From Mycobacterium intracellulare ATCC 13950 (GTDB taxonomy: Bacteria; Actinomycetota; Actinomycetes; Mycobacteriales; Mycobacteriaceae), in contig NC_016946.1 in assembly GCF_000277125.1 (NCBI RefSeq), positions 2,480,001 through 2,544,000 of the forward strand: DNA of 64,000 bases. The letters run 5' to 3'. Shown one piece after another: positions 56,333 through 64,000 of the stretch. The translations under genes and the position numbers were made by a program. The notes under the pieces were generated by a model that did no database searches, was not told the origin of the DNA, and saw only the letters and a program-made list of their open reading frames with translations. Every line of letters begins with the position of its first letter. The stretch's first letter is position 1.

Positions 56333-57060
56333 TGCGAGTCCTGCTGCTCGGCGGCACCGGCGAGGCGCGCGCGCTGGCGAAAACCCTGCACCCCCGCGTC
56401 GACGTCATCAGCTCCCTGGCGGGCCGGGTGCCGGACCCGGCGCTGCCCGTCGGCCCCGTGCGCATCGGCGGCTTCGGCGGCGTGGACGGCCTGCGGCGCT
56501 GGCTGCGCGACGAGGGCATCGACGCCGTCGTCGACGCCACCCACCCGTTCGCGGCCACCATGACGGCGCACGCCGCCACCGCATGCGGCCAATTGCGGAT
56601 ACCTCATCTGATCCTGGCGCGCCCGGCCTGGGATCCCGGCGAGGCACTTGTCGTCGGGTCGGACAGGCATGCGGCGCAAACGGTTGCCCGGCAGGGCTAT
56701 TCACGCATCTTCCTCACCACCGGTCGCTCCGGCGTCCACGCCTTCGCCGGCAGCGACGCGTGGTTTTTGATCCGGGCGGTCACCGAACCCGACAGCGCCT
56801 CGCTGCCGCGCCATCACCGGCTGGTGCTCTCGCGTGGCCCGTACCGCTACGACGAGGAAGTCGCGCTGTTGCGCGAGCACCGCATCGACGCGCTCGTCAC
56901 CAAGAACAGCGGCGGGCAGATGACGCGGGCCAAACTGGATGCCGCCGCTGCGCTCGAGGTGCCGGTGGTGATGGTGGCGCGCCCGCCGCTACCGGAGGGC
57001 GTCACCACCGTCGGCACCGTGGCCGACGCCGCGGAATGGGTTGGCGCGCTAGCCGGTTAG
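56332..57060 (+). CDS. cobK: Precorrin-6A reductase
   Basis: 242 residues: [16 protein letters not shown] (NADPH binding), [15 protein letters not shown] (substrate loop) and [16 protein letters not shown]. Reduces the precorrin-6A macrocycle. Ends 10-12 bases inside the 3' end of the convergent sigC. Confidence 0.95.
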   Translation: MRVLLLGGTGEARALAKTLHPRVDVISSLAGRVPDPALPVGPVRIGGFGGVDGLRRWLRDEGIDAVVDATHPFAATMTAHAATACGQLRIPHLILARPAWDPGEALVVGSDRHAAQTVARQGYSRIFLTTGRSGVHAFAGSDAWFLIRAVTEPDSASLPRHHRLVLSRGPYRYDEEVALLREHRIDALVTKNSGGQMTRAKLDAAAALEVPVVMVARPPLPEGVTTVGTVADAAEWVGALAG

Positions 57061-57603
57061 GTCGCTGCGCTCGCCGTCGGCCAGCAGCGCATCGCGGGCG
57101 CGCGCGACCCGGGAGCGGATGGTGCCCACCGGGCAACCGCACACCGCGGCGGCGTCGGCGTAAGGCAGCCCGAGCAACTGGGTGAGCAAAAGCGCTTCCC
57201 GCTGTTCGGGATTGAGGCCGGCGATCATCGTCGTAACCTCAACGAGGTCTTCGAACCCGCGGGCGTTGCGGTCGCCGCGCACCACGTGTTCGGGATCGGC
57301 GCCCAGCGCGGCACGCGGCCGCGACTGCAGCTGGCGGATGTGATCGGCCACGACCCGGCGCGCGATGGACAGCAGCCACGTCCGGGCGCTCGAGCGTCCG
57401 GAGAACCGCTCGATGGCGCCGATGGCGCGCAGGAAAGTCTCTTGGGCCAGATCGTCGGCGTTGCCGGCATCGGAGAGGTAGGCGACGAACCGCCACACGT
57501 CTTGCTGGGTGGCTTTGATGAACGCCTCGAGCGCTCGCGCGTTCCCGCGCGCGGCGGACAAAGCGAGCTCGGTTACCGCCTCGTCGTCGCTCGGCGCGAT
57601 CAT
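57049..57603 (-). CDS. sigC: ECF sigma factor SigC
   Basis: 184 residues from ATG at 57603, very close to Rv2069 in sequence. Region 2 ([40 protein letters not shown]) and region 4 helix-turn-helix ([20 protein letters not shown]) are complete. An SD (AAGGTGG) lies about six bases upstream of this ATG, supporting separate translation. However, no stop separates it from the upstream membrane-protein frame, so a fused product is also possible. SigC is linked to virulence and, in reported work I recall, copper acquisition in M. tuberculosis. Confidence 0.94.
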   Translation of the reverse strand: MIAPSDDEAVTELALSAARGNARALEAFIKATQQDVWRFVAYLSDAGNADDLAQETFLRAIGAIERFSGRSSARTWLLSIARRVVADHIRQLQSRPRAALGADPEHVVRGDRNARGFEDLVEVTTMIAGLNPEQREALLLTQLLGLPYADAAAVCGCPVGTIRSRVARARDALLADGERSDLTG

Positions 57604-58410
57604 GCTCAACCACCTTAGTTGCGCGGGTTTTCCGATCCTACGACGGGTCGTCGTAGAGGGCGCGGCGTGGTCGGGGGCGGCGTGGTTGATCGGCCGCAGG
57701 TGCCCGCGCCGCCGACCGCTCGACGGGCCGGCCGCCGAGGCGGGATAGTCGGCGTCGACCGCGCCATCCGAGCCGTGCCGCCGGTGCGAGCCCACGCGCT
57801 CGCGCGCCACCAACAACGCGAATGCCAGGCCCAACAACAGCGGCATGTGGCTGGCGATCCGGGTGGCCGTGACCTGTCCGTCGAAGGCGTCGACAATCAC
57901 ATAACCAAGCAGCGCAACGGAATACACGCCGGTGATCGCCGCCACGCCCGACGCGGAGGCGGGCCAGACGCCGGCGGCGACCATCGCCAGGCCCAACGCC
58001 AACAACCACGCCGTCGACTCGTGCATCAGGTGCTCGCCCGACATCGCGCCGTGCATGTGACCGGACACCATGCCGAAATCGACGCCACTGATCTGGGCCG
58101 CGGCGATCGCCACCTGGAACAGGCCCACCGCGATCAAACCCCAGCGCCGGTAGTGCGACCGCAACCAGCGCATCCACCTCGGGTGTCCGGAGGCTTGGTC
58201 GTCGATGCTGGCCATGATCTTGTCGACCAGGTCGGGTCCCTCGCCGGGCGCCACCGAGGCGAACCGACGGGTCTGCGCCGCCGCCCCGATAAGCCAGGAA
58301 CGGCAACTGCGGCACGATTCAAGGTGGGCGTCGACCTGTTGCGCGAGCACCTGGGGTCGCTCGCCATCCAATCGAGCCGACAGCGCTTCACGCGCAACGT
58401 CACACCGCAT
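57604..58410 (-). CDS. Zinc-finger anti-sigma-like membrane protein, in frame with SigC and lacking its own stop
   Basis: From ATG at 58410 the frame encodes an anti-sigma zinc-finger (ZAS) domain: [17 protein letters not shown] followed by HLESCRSC, the H-X3-C-X2-C motif. Four membrane segments follow (for example [18 protein letters not shown] and [17 protein letters not shown]). The first loop is His/Met-rich ([19 protein letters not shown]), possibly metal-binding. A basic, His-rich cytoplasmic tail then continues directly into SigC with no stop: the combined frame 58410-57049 is 453 residues. Anti-sigma genes normally lie downstream of their sigma gene with their own stop. The coding end is given here as the base before the SigC ATG. 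Confidence 0.75.
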
Positions 58411-58585
58411 CCCTGCATCGTTGCAGCACGACCGTTCGCGCGCAAAGAAGCCCGGCTTTTTGGCACCCGGACGAAATGGCGGGGAACTAAACCGCCGCCG
58501 CAACCGACCTCTGGTCGTACGCATCGCCAGCCCATCCACGAGATTCCGAAGAGGTATTCGTGTTCTTGCCTGAAGGCCCTAGACG

Positions 58586-60238
58586 ATGACCGCCCCGATC
58601 TTTGCCGCGTTTCCGCCCGAAGTGCACTCGACCTTGCTCAGCAGCGGCCCCGGCCCCGCCCCGCTGCTGGCCGCGGCGACGGCATGGTCGTCGATGAGCA
58701 CCGACTACGCCACCGCCGCGGCCGAGCTCAGCGGGTTGCTCGGCGCCGTGCAGGCCGGCGCGTGGGACGGGCCCAGCGCCGACCAGTACGTGGCCGCGCA
58801 CGTCCCCTACCAGGCCTGGCTGGTGGAGAGCGCGGCCAAGAGCGCAACCGCGGCCAGCCTGCACGAGACCGCGGCCACCGCCTACACCGCCGCGTTAGCC
58901 GCCATGCCCACGATGGGCGAACTCACGGCAAACCACGCGGTGCACGGGGCGCTGGTCGCCACGAACTTCTTCGGCATCAACACCATCCCGATCGCCGTCA
59001 ACGAAGCTGATTACGCGCGCATGTGGGTGCAGGCCGCGACGACGATGACCACCTATCAGGCCGTCAGCGAATCCGCGCTGGCCGCGGTCCCGCCGACCAC
59101 CCCCGCGCCGCCGATCGTCGTCCCGGGCGCCGAGGCGGGGACCGCCGGCGCCGCGGCGATGCAAGCGGCCGCCGTGGCGCCGGCGACGGATTCCGGCTCC
59201 AACCTCAACAACGCCGACACCTCGAGCGCCCAGCAGCAGGCCACCACCACGACGCAGTACCCGTCCTGGATGGATCAGCTGACCAAGTGGCTGCAGCAGT
59301 ACACCCAGAATTTCGCGTGGCCGGTGTCCAAGGACCTCAACCCCGGTGGGTGGCCGTTCCCGCCGGTGCCGTGGGTCAACAGTCTCGCCTCGTTCTTCGG
59401 GCAGCTGGGACTGTCCCCGGCGCTGTCGACGGCGCTGGGTTGGGCCATCTTCCACACCTTGATGATCTTCTGGCCGTTCATCCAGCTGGCGATCCAGATG
59501 GCCGTGGTGCTGGCGCCGGTCGTCGTTGCCGCCATCGGTGCGGCCGCGGCCGGTGGGGCGGCTGCGGCGGTCACCGCGATCAGCGTCGGGATCCCGCTCG
59601 CGTCTGCCCCGCCCCTGCCGGCCGTCGCGGCGGCGCCCGCACCGTTGGTTGCTCCGGCGCCGACGATTGCCACTGCGCCCGCTAGTGTCAGCCACGTGTC
59701 GGCACCGTCCACCGCCCCCGCGACGACGGTCGCCGGGTCGGCCGGCGGCGGACCGGTCGGTGGCGGACCCGGGGTGGGCTTCGGTCCGACGGCGACCGAC
59801 GGAATCGGCGCGGGCCTCTCCAACGCCCTGTATGCGGTGGGGTTGTCGGGACTGTCGGCGCGCGGCAGCGCGAGCAGCCGGTCACGGCGCAAGTCGGAGG
59901 AGCCGTCGTCGGACGACGTCGAGGCGCCCGCGGGTGCGGCCGCGGCCGCCGCGGCCAAGAAGAAGGCCCGGGCCCGTCGGCGCCGCGGCGGAACCGCCAC
60001 CGAACGCGCCTACCGCTACGAATTCATGGACCTGGACCAGGATGGGGACCCGGGCGTCGATAGCGGGGACCCATTCGCCGCACGGCCCTCCGAGGACAGT
60101 GCGGGGCCGCTCGGATTCGCCGGTGCCGCAGCCAAACCCGACGCGGCCCGGGCCGCCGGATTGGCGACGCTGACCCGCGACGGGTTCAGCGACGGCCCCA
60201 GCGTGCCGATGATGCCGAGCACCTGGGACCGCGACTAG
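58586..60238 (+). CDS. PPE-family protein, PPW subgroup
   Basis: 550 residues. Pro-Pro-Glu at residues 10-12 ([10 protein letters not shown]), the helical PPE domain to about residue 175 with [20 protein letters not shown], then a Pro/Ala-rich middle with hydrophobic segments ([20 protein letters not shown]). A charged region ([25 protein letters not shown]) follows. The C-terminus has PxxPxxW (VPMMPSTW), diagnostic of the PPW subgroup. No PE partner gene is adjacent. PPE proteins are ESX (type VII) substrates (family knowledge). It is divergent from the anti-sigma-like gene. Confidence 0.9.
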   Translation: MTAPIFAAFPPEVHSTLLSSGPGPAPLLAAATAWSSMSTDYATAAAELSGLLGAVQAGAWDGPSADQYVAAHVPYQAWLVESAAKSATAASLHETAATAYTAALAAMPTMGELTANHAVHGALVATNFFGINTIPIAVNEADYARMWVQAATTMTTYQAVSESALAAVPPTTPAPPIVVPGAEAGTAGAAAMQAAAVAPATDSGSNLNNADTSSAQQQATTTTQYPSWMDQLTKWLQQYTQNFAWPVSKDLNPGGWPFPPVPWVNSLASFFGQLGLSPALSTALGWAIFHTLMIFWPFIQLAIQMAVVLAPVVVAAIGAAAAGGAAAAVTAISVGIPLASAPPLPAVAAAPAPLVAPAPTIATAPASVSHVSAPSTAPATTVAGSAGGGPVGGGPGVGFGPTATDGIGAGLSNALYAVGLSGLSARGSASSRSRRKSEEPSSDDVEAPAGAAAAAAAKKKARARRRRGGTATERAYRYEFMDLDQDGDPGVDSGDPFAARPSEDSAGPLGFAGAAAKPDAARAAGLATLTRDGFSDGPSVPMMPSTWDRD

Positions 60239-60361
60239 CTCTACGACGATGCAGCGCGCGTAGCGGGGTGCGGAGGAGTAGGGCAATCGGACTGAGCTCT
60301 ACGACGATGCAGCCCGCGTGGCGGGGTGCGGAGGAGTAGGGCAATCAGACTGAGCCCTACG
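60237..60361. repeat. 58-base tandem duplication between convergent PPE and cobIJ genes
   Basis: Copies at 60237-60294 and 60295-60352 differ at 3 of 58 positions; a short third piece (60353-60361) runs into the cobIJ stop. The unit contains CTCTACGACGATGCAG and GGGGTGCGGAGGAG. It spans the whole gap between the two stops. Confidence 0.88.
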
Positions 60362-61850
60362 GCTGATAGCGCCGGGGAGTGAAGACCCGGTCCTCGGCGG
60401 AATCGGCTGAGTACCACTGCGTTTGCGATGACCCGACGATCAGCAGGCAGCGCATGTCGATCTCGGCCGGGTTGAGATCGGCCAGCCGGACGACGCGGAC
60501 GTCTTCGTCGTCGCCCGACACGTTGCGGCCGATCACCACCGGCGTGCCCGGCTCGCGGTGGGCGAGCAGAATGTCACGCATCGCCCCGACCTGCAATGTC
60601 CGCGTCTTCGACGCCGGGTTGTAGATCGCCAGCACCAGGTCGGCGGCCGCGGCGGCCTCAAGCCGCGCGGAGATCACCTCCCACGGCTTGAGCCGATCGG
60701 ACAGCGAGATCACCGCGTAGTCGTGGCCCAGGGGCGCGCCGACCCGGCTGGCCACCGCCTGGGCCGCAGTCATCGCCGGGATCACCCGGATCTGCACGCC
60801 CGGCCATTGTTTGGCCTCTTCCAGCACCGCGGTCGCCATCGCGAAGACACCCGGGTCGCCCGACGACACCACCGCCACGGCCCGGCCCTGCTCGGCCAGC
60901 GCGCAGGCCAGCCGCGCGCGCTCGGGCTCGTCACGATTGTCGCTGGGGTGCCGCTGCTGGCCCTCGTGCACCGGGACGCGATCCAGGTAACCGCCGTAGC
61001 CGATCAGGTCGGTCGCCGCGGCCAGCTCCCGCCGGCTCTGCGGCGTCATCCAGTCCGCATCGCCGGGGCCCAGGCCCACCACCGCGACGCTGCCCGTCGC
61101 CTGCCCCTCGGGGGCGCGCCGGTGCAGCCGGCGGCCGCCCGGCAGCATGGCCAGCGAGAAGTACGGCACGCTGGTCTCGTCGACCTCCGCGGCGGGCAGG
61201 ATGCGCTGACCGGCGCTGCTGGCGCGTTCGACGTAGAACGTGTCGTCAAGCTGCCCTGACGCCGAAAGCGCTTCCCGCACAGCGTGGTACGAGCGTCCCA
61301 ACTTGAGGACCACGGCGGCGTCGGCGTCGGCGAGCCGGCGGGTCAGTTCGGCCACCGGCAACGTGCCCGGCAGCACCGACAGCACCTCGTCGCCGGCCAC
61401 CAGCGGCGTGGCGATGGCCGCCGACGCGGCGCTTACCGACGTCACGCCCGGAACGATGACCGCGTCGAATCGCTCGGTCAGCCGCGTGTGCAGATGCATG
61501 TAGGAGCTGTAGAACAGCGGGTCGCCCTCGGCCAGCAGGGCCACGTTGCGCCCGGCGTCCAGGTGGGCGGCGATGCGTTCGGTGGCCTCGGCGTAGAAGT
61601 CCTCGAGCGCGCCGGCATAGCCGCCCGGGTGGTCGGTCACCTCGGTCGTCACCGGGTAGACCAGGTGCTCCTCGATCTGGCCGGGCCGCAGATACCGTTC
61701 GGCGATGCCGCGCGCGATGCTGCGGCCGTGCCGGGCGCTGTGATAGGCGACCACGTCGGCCTCGCCGATCACCCGCGCGGCCTTGACGGTCACCAGTTCC
61801 GGGTCGCCAGGCCCCAGCCCGACGCCCCACAGCGTCCCCCGGGCGGTCAT
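60357..61850 (-). CDS. cobIJ: Fused precorrin-2 C20- / precorrin-3B C17-methyltransferase
   Basis: 497 residues. CobI half: [49 protein letters not shown]. CobJ half from about residue 250: [40 protein letters not shown] and [11 protein letters not shown] CobIJ fusion is the usual arrangement in mycobacteria (Rv2066). The ATG at 61850 overlaps the cobH stop. The longer frame to 62348 lies over cobH and is not used. Confidence 0.96.
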   Translation of the reverse strand: MTARGTLWGVGLGPGDPELVTVKAARVIGEADVVAYHSARHGRSIARGIAERYLRPGQIEEHLVYPVTTEVTDHPGGYAGALEDFYAEATERIAAHLDAGRNVALLAEGDPLFYSSYMHLHTRLTERFDAVIVPGVTSVSAASAAIATPLVAGDEVLSVLPGTLPVAELTRRLADADAAVVLKLGRSYHAVREALSASGQLDDTFYVERASSAGQRILPAAEVDETSVPYFSLAMLPGGRRLHRRAPEGQATGSVAVVGLGPGDADWMTPQSRRELAAATDLIGYGGYLDRVPVHEGQQRHPSDNRDEPERARLACALAEQGRAVAVVSSGDPGVFAMATAVLEEAKQWPGVQIRVIPAMTAAQAVASRVGAPLGHDYAVISLSDRLKPWEVISARLEAAAAADLVLAIYNPASKTRTLQVGAMRDILLAHREPGTPVVIGRNVSGDDEDVRVVRLADLNPAEIDMRCLLIVGSSQTQWYSADSAEDRVFTPRRYQP

Positions 61851-62473
61851 TCGGCGTCGCTCGCGATCGCGTTGACGGCCGCGGCGGCCATGGCGCTGCC
61901 GCCCCGGCGGCCCTGCACCACCAGATACGACATTCCGCGCGGACGGTCGACGAGCTCCTGCTTGGACTGCGCCGACCCGACGAATCCCACCGGCCCACCG
62001 AGCACGCCGGCCGGCGGCGCAAGCCCCTCGTCGATCAATTCGAGCAGCCGGAACAGGGCCGTCGGTGCGTTGCCGATGGCCAGCACGGCGCCGTCGAGCC
62101 GCTCGGCCCACAGCTCGACCCCGGCCGCCGAACGGGTGGTCTGCCGGCGCGCGGCCAGCTCGGCCGCCCGCGGGTCGGCCACCAGCGACACAACCTCGTT
62201 GCCGGCGGGCAGCCGTGCGGTGGTGATCCCCGCGGCCACCATCGACGAGTCGCACAACACCGGGGCGCCGCCGCGCAGGGCCGCGCCGACGCGCTCGACG
62301 ACGTCGTCGGTGAACGCGACGTGCTCGGCGACGTCGACCTGGCCACACGTGTGGATCAACCGGACGACGACGCGGGCCACGTCGGCGGGGAATCGGGCCA
62401 GGTCGGCCTCGGCGCGAATGGTCGCGAACGACTGGCGATAGATCTCCGCGGCATCGCGGATGTAGTCGAGCAC
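61847..62473 (-). CDS. cobH: Precorrin-8X methylmutase
   Basis: 208 residues from GTG at 62473. [17 protein letters not shown] contains the catalytic His, with [14 protein letters not shown] and [17 protein letters not shown] as family landmarks. It moves a methyl group to give hydrogenobyrinate. The TAGGGT box at 62485-62480 may supply a leaderless start for it. Overlaps cobIJ as ATGA. Confidence 0.95.
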   Translation of the reverse strand: MLDYIRDAAEIYRQSFATIRAEADLARFPADVARVVVRLIHTCGQVDVAEHVAFTDDVVERVGAALRGGAPVLCDSSMVAAGITTARLPAGNEVVSLVADPRAAELAARRQTTRSAAGVELWAERLDGAVLAIGNAPTALFRLLELIDEGLAPPAGVLGGPVGFVGSAQSKQELVDRPRGMSYLVVQGRRGGSAMAAAAVNAIASDAE

Positions 62474-62492
62474 CCGCTCACCCTAAGGCTTG

Positions 62493-63635
62493 TCAGGTTC
62501 GCAGCATCCGGTATCCGTCGCCGGTGGCGACCAGCACCTGACCGGCCGGCGGGCTGCCGCAGGCGCGCTCGCAGCCCACGAAGTGCCGGTGCTGCGTGAC
62601 GTCGGCGTCCAACGCCTGGGCGGCGTCGGCCCGCACGTCGGCGGCCGAGTGCGCACACCCGGGGCTGCCCGTGCAGGCGCTCACGGTCAGCCAGGGGGAG
62701 TTCTCGTCGAACACCAGCCCCAACGGTGCCAGCACGCGCAGCGCGGTGTCGGCGACGGATTCCTGCAGATCGCACACCAGCACCGAGCGCCACGGGGTGA
62801 TCACCAGCGGCGCCTCGATCGCGGCCAGGTACTCCGCGACCCGCGCGGGCAGCACACCCAGCGGCACCGCGGCCCCCAGCGTCACCCGGCCGTCATCCTG
62901 ACCGATCCAGCCCACCGGCGCCTTGGTGACGACGGGAAAAGGTGTCCCACCCGGCTCGGCGTCGGGTAGTAGCCGACGGAGGTCAGCCAATTCCTGGACG
63001 CGCCAGGCGGTTTCGCGGATCTCGACGAAGCGCGTCGCGAGAGCGACGAGCGTCTCCACCACCTCACCGGGGGCCAGCCGCACGCCGGTGTCACGTCCGG
63101 CGAGCAGCAGCGCGCAACCGTCGGGCGACGCATGCACGCCGATGTCGGCGCGCAGACCGGACACGTCGGCCCGCCCGTCGTCGAGGCTGAACCAGAACCG
63201 GCCGCCCAGGTCCGCGAGGCGTGGCGCCGCGCAGGTCGCGGCGTCCAGGTCGCCGACCCAGCCGCGCACGTCGACGTCGCCCCCGGCCCGCCCCGACAGC
63301 GGCGACGCGACGATGTTGCGGACGCGCTCATGCGTCGTCGACGGCAACAGGCCTGCGGCCGCCAGCGTCTCGGCCACCGCGGTGACGTCGGTCAGCCCGC
63401 GCAACTGCACGTTGCCCCGCGCGGTGAGTTCGAGCGTTCCCGACCCTGACTGCGTGGCGGCGGCGCTCAACGCCGCCAGCTGCGCGGCCGTGAGCATGCC
63501 CCCGGGTAACCGCACCCGCGCCAAAGCGCCGTCGGCGGCCTGGTGCACCTGCAGCGCACCCGGGCAAGCGTCGGTGTCACGCGTCCTGGCCACCCGTCCA
63601 CGGTACGGCCCCCGGCTGAACACGGCGGCCGACAT
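62493..63635 (-). CDS. cobG: Precorrin-3B synthase (monooxygenase, siroheme/Fe-S type)
   Basis: 380 residues from ATG at 63635. Sulfite/nitrite-reductase-like fold, with cluster Cys in CTGSPGC (CX5C) and CERAC (CX3C). GTLELTARGNVQLRGL is the half-domain motif. Its presence shows the aerobic (oxygen-dependent) B12 route. 19 bases upstream of cobH. The longer frame to 63749 has a non-family N-terminus. Confidence 0.93.
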   Translation of the reverse strand: MSAAVFSRGPYRGRVARTRDTDACPGALQVHQAADGALARVRLPGGMLTAAQLAALSAAATQSGSGTLELTARGNVQLRGLTDVTAVAETLAAAGLLPSTTHERVRNIVASPLSGRAGGDVDVRGWVGDLDAATCAAPRLADLGGRFWFSLDDGRADVSGLRADIGVHASPDGCALLLAGRDTGVRLAPGEVVETLVALATRFVEIRETAWRVQELADLRRLLPDAEPGGTPFPVVTKAPVGWIGQDDGRVTLGAAVPLGVLPARVAEYLAAIEAPLVITPWRSVLVCDLQESVADTALRVLAPLGLVFDENSPWLTVSACTGSPGCAHSAADVRADAAQALDADVTQHRHFVGCERACGSPPAGQVLVATGDGYRMLRT

Positions 63636-63682
63636 TGGCTTCAGACAGACGTAAACCCTTACCCACGGCAACGGTCGCGCCC

Positions 63683-63688
63683 TACCGT
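63683..63688 (+). promoter_or_regulatory. -10 box TACCGT, leaderless start of the ABC permease
   Basis: TANNNT seven bases before the GTG at 63696, without an SD. Confidence 0.5.
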
Positions 63689-63695
63689 CGGCACG

Positions 63696-64000
63696 GTGAG
63701 CATTGCCACCGCGCTCGACGCTGCGCCGAAACAGCCCAGGAGCGCCCAAACCGGCGCACCTGGCGGGTTATGGGCGCGCCGCAAATGGGAAATCGTGCGC
63801 ATCGCTTCCCCGCTGGCGTTGCTGGCCCTGTGGCAGCTGGGCAGCGCGGTCGGTGTCATCCCGCAAGATGTGCTGCCCGCGCCGTCGCTGATCGTCGAGG
63901 CCGGAGTCGAGTTGATCCGTGACGGCCAGCTCGCCGCCGCGCTGCAGGTCTCCTCCGTCCGGGTTGTCGAGGGGCTGGTCCTGGGTGGGGTGATCGGGGT
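63696..64000 (+). CDS. ABC transporter permease, SsuC/TauC type (partial, 3' end outside window)
   Basis: First 101 codons of the gene. After a polar N-terminus, the segment IASPLALLALWQLGSAVGVI and the pattern DVLPAPSLIVEAGVELIRDG are characteristic of permeases for aliphatic sulfonates/taurine/nitrate. The substrate cannot be set without the binding protein. Divergent from cobG. Confidence 0.85.
   Translation, partial: MSIATALDAAPKQPRSAQTGAPGGLWARRKWEIVRIASPLALLALWQLGSAVGVIPQDVLPAPSLIVEAGVELIRDGQLAAALQVSSVRVVEGLVLGGVIG

Noticed and set aside
57619..59010. Long plus-strand ORF (463 codons) antisense to the anti-sigma-like gene
   Set aside because: Shadow of the opposite frame; Arg/Gly/His-rich with no domain, and it crosses the PPE start in the wrong frame.

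Overview
The window is chromosomal DNA of a Mycobacterium, most likely a slow-growing non-tuberculous species such as one of the M. avium complex. The evidence is high GC, frequent GTG starts, leaderless promoters, a Pup-proteasome locus, a six-gene mce operon, PPE and Lpp proteins, and gene order matching the M. tuberculosis Rv2129c to Rv2064 interval (read in reverse). The species is inference; the gene-order comparison is from memory of H37Rv.

Layout. 1-7971: the 3' part of a reducing polyketide synthase followed by a P450, a small secreted hemophore-like protein, a siderophore-interacting-type flavoprotein and a fatty acyl-AMP ligase, all on + and tightly packed. 7972-8779: an AT-richer gap with a strong hairpin. 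8780-16352: an SDR, an asparagine permease, a PAC2 protein and B12-dependent metH, which has a convincing S-adenosylhomocysteine riboswitch and an SD-sequestering hairpin in its leader. 16600-28020: a complete mce operon (yrbEA, yrbEB, mceA-F, two accessory genes) on the minus strand, with a divergent TetR regulator. 28067-34034: hisE, hisG, a DUF4126 protein, a MerA-like disulfide reductase, a RecB-like nuclease, trmI, a DUF503 protein and lppK.

34344-45835: the Pup-proteasome system (mpa, dop, pup, prcB, prcA, pafA) and the pafBC DNA-damage regulators, with an unrecognised 601-residue gene next to mpa. 45930-53144: tatA, tatC, helY, a DUF4333 protein, a 5'-3' exonuclease-like protein and pepE. 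53187-63635: an F420-dependent reductase-like protein, an SDR, and the aerobic cobalamin genes in two blocks (cobL, cobM, cobK on +; cobIJ, cobH, cobG on -). The two cob blocks are separated by sigC, an anti-sigma-like membrane protein whose frame runs without a stop into sigC, and a PPE gene. The window ends in an ABC permease of the SsuC type.

Functional links: the cob genes supply the cofactor of MetH; the SAH riboswitch couples MetH to the methyl cycle; the proteasome genes act as one degradation system; the first five genes look like a dedicated lipid/polyketide pathway with heme or iron connections. The most interesting points are the metH leader, the SigC/zinc-finger membrane protein fusion, and the PKS-P450-hemophore-SIP-FAAL cluster.
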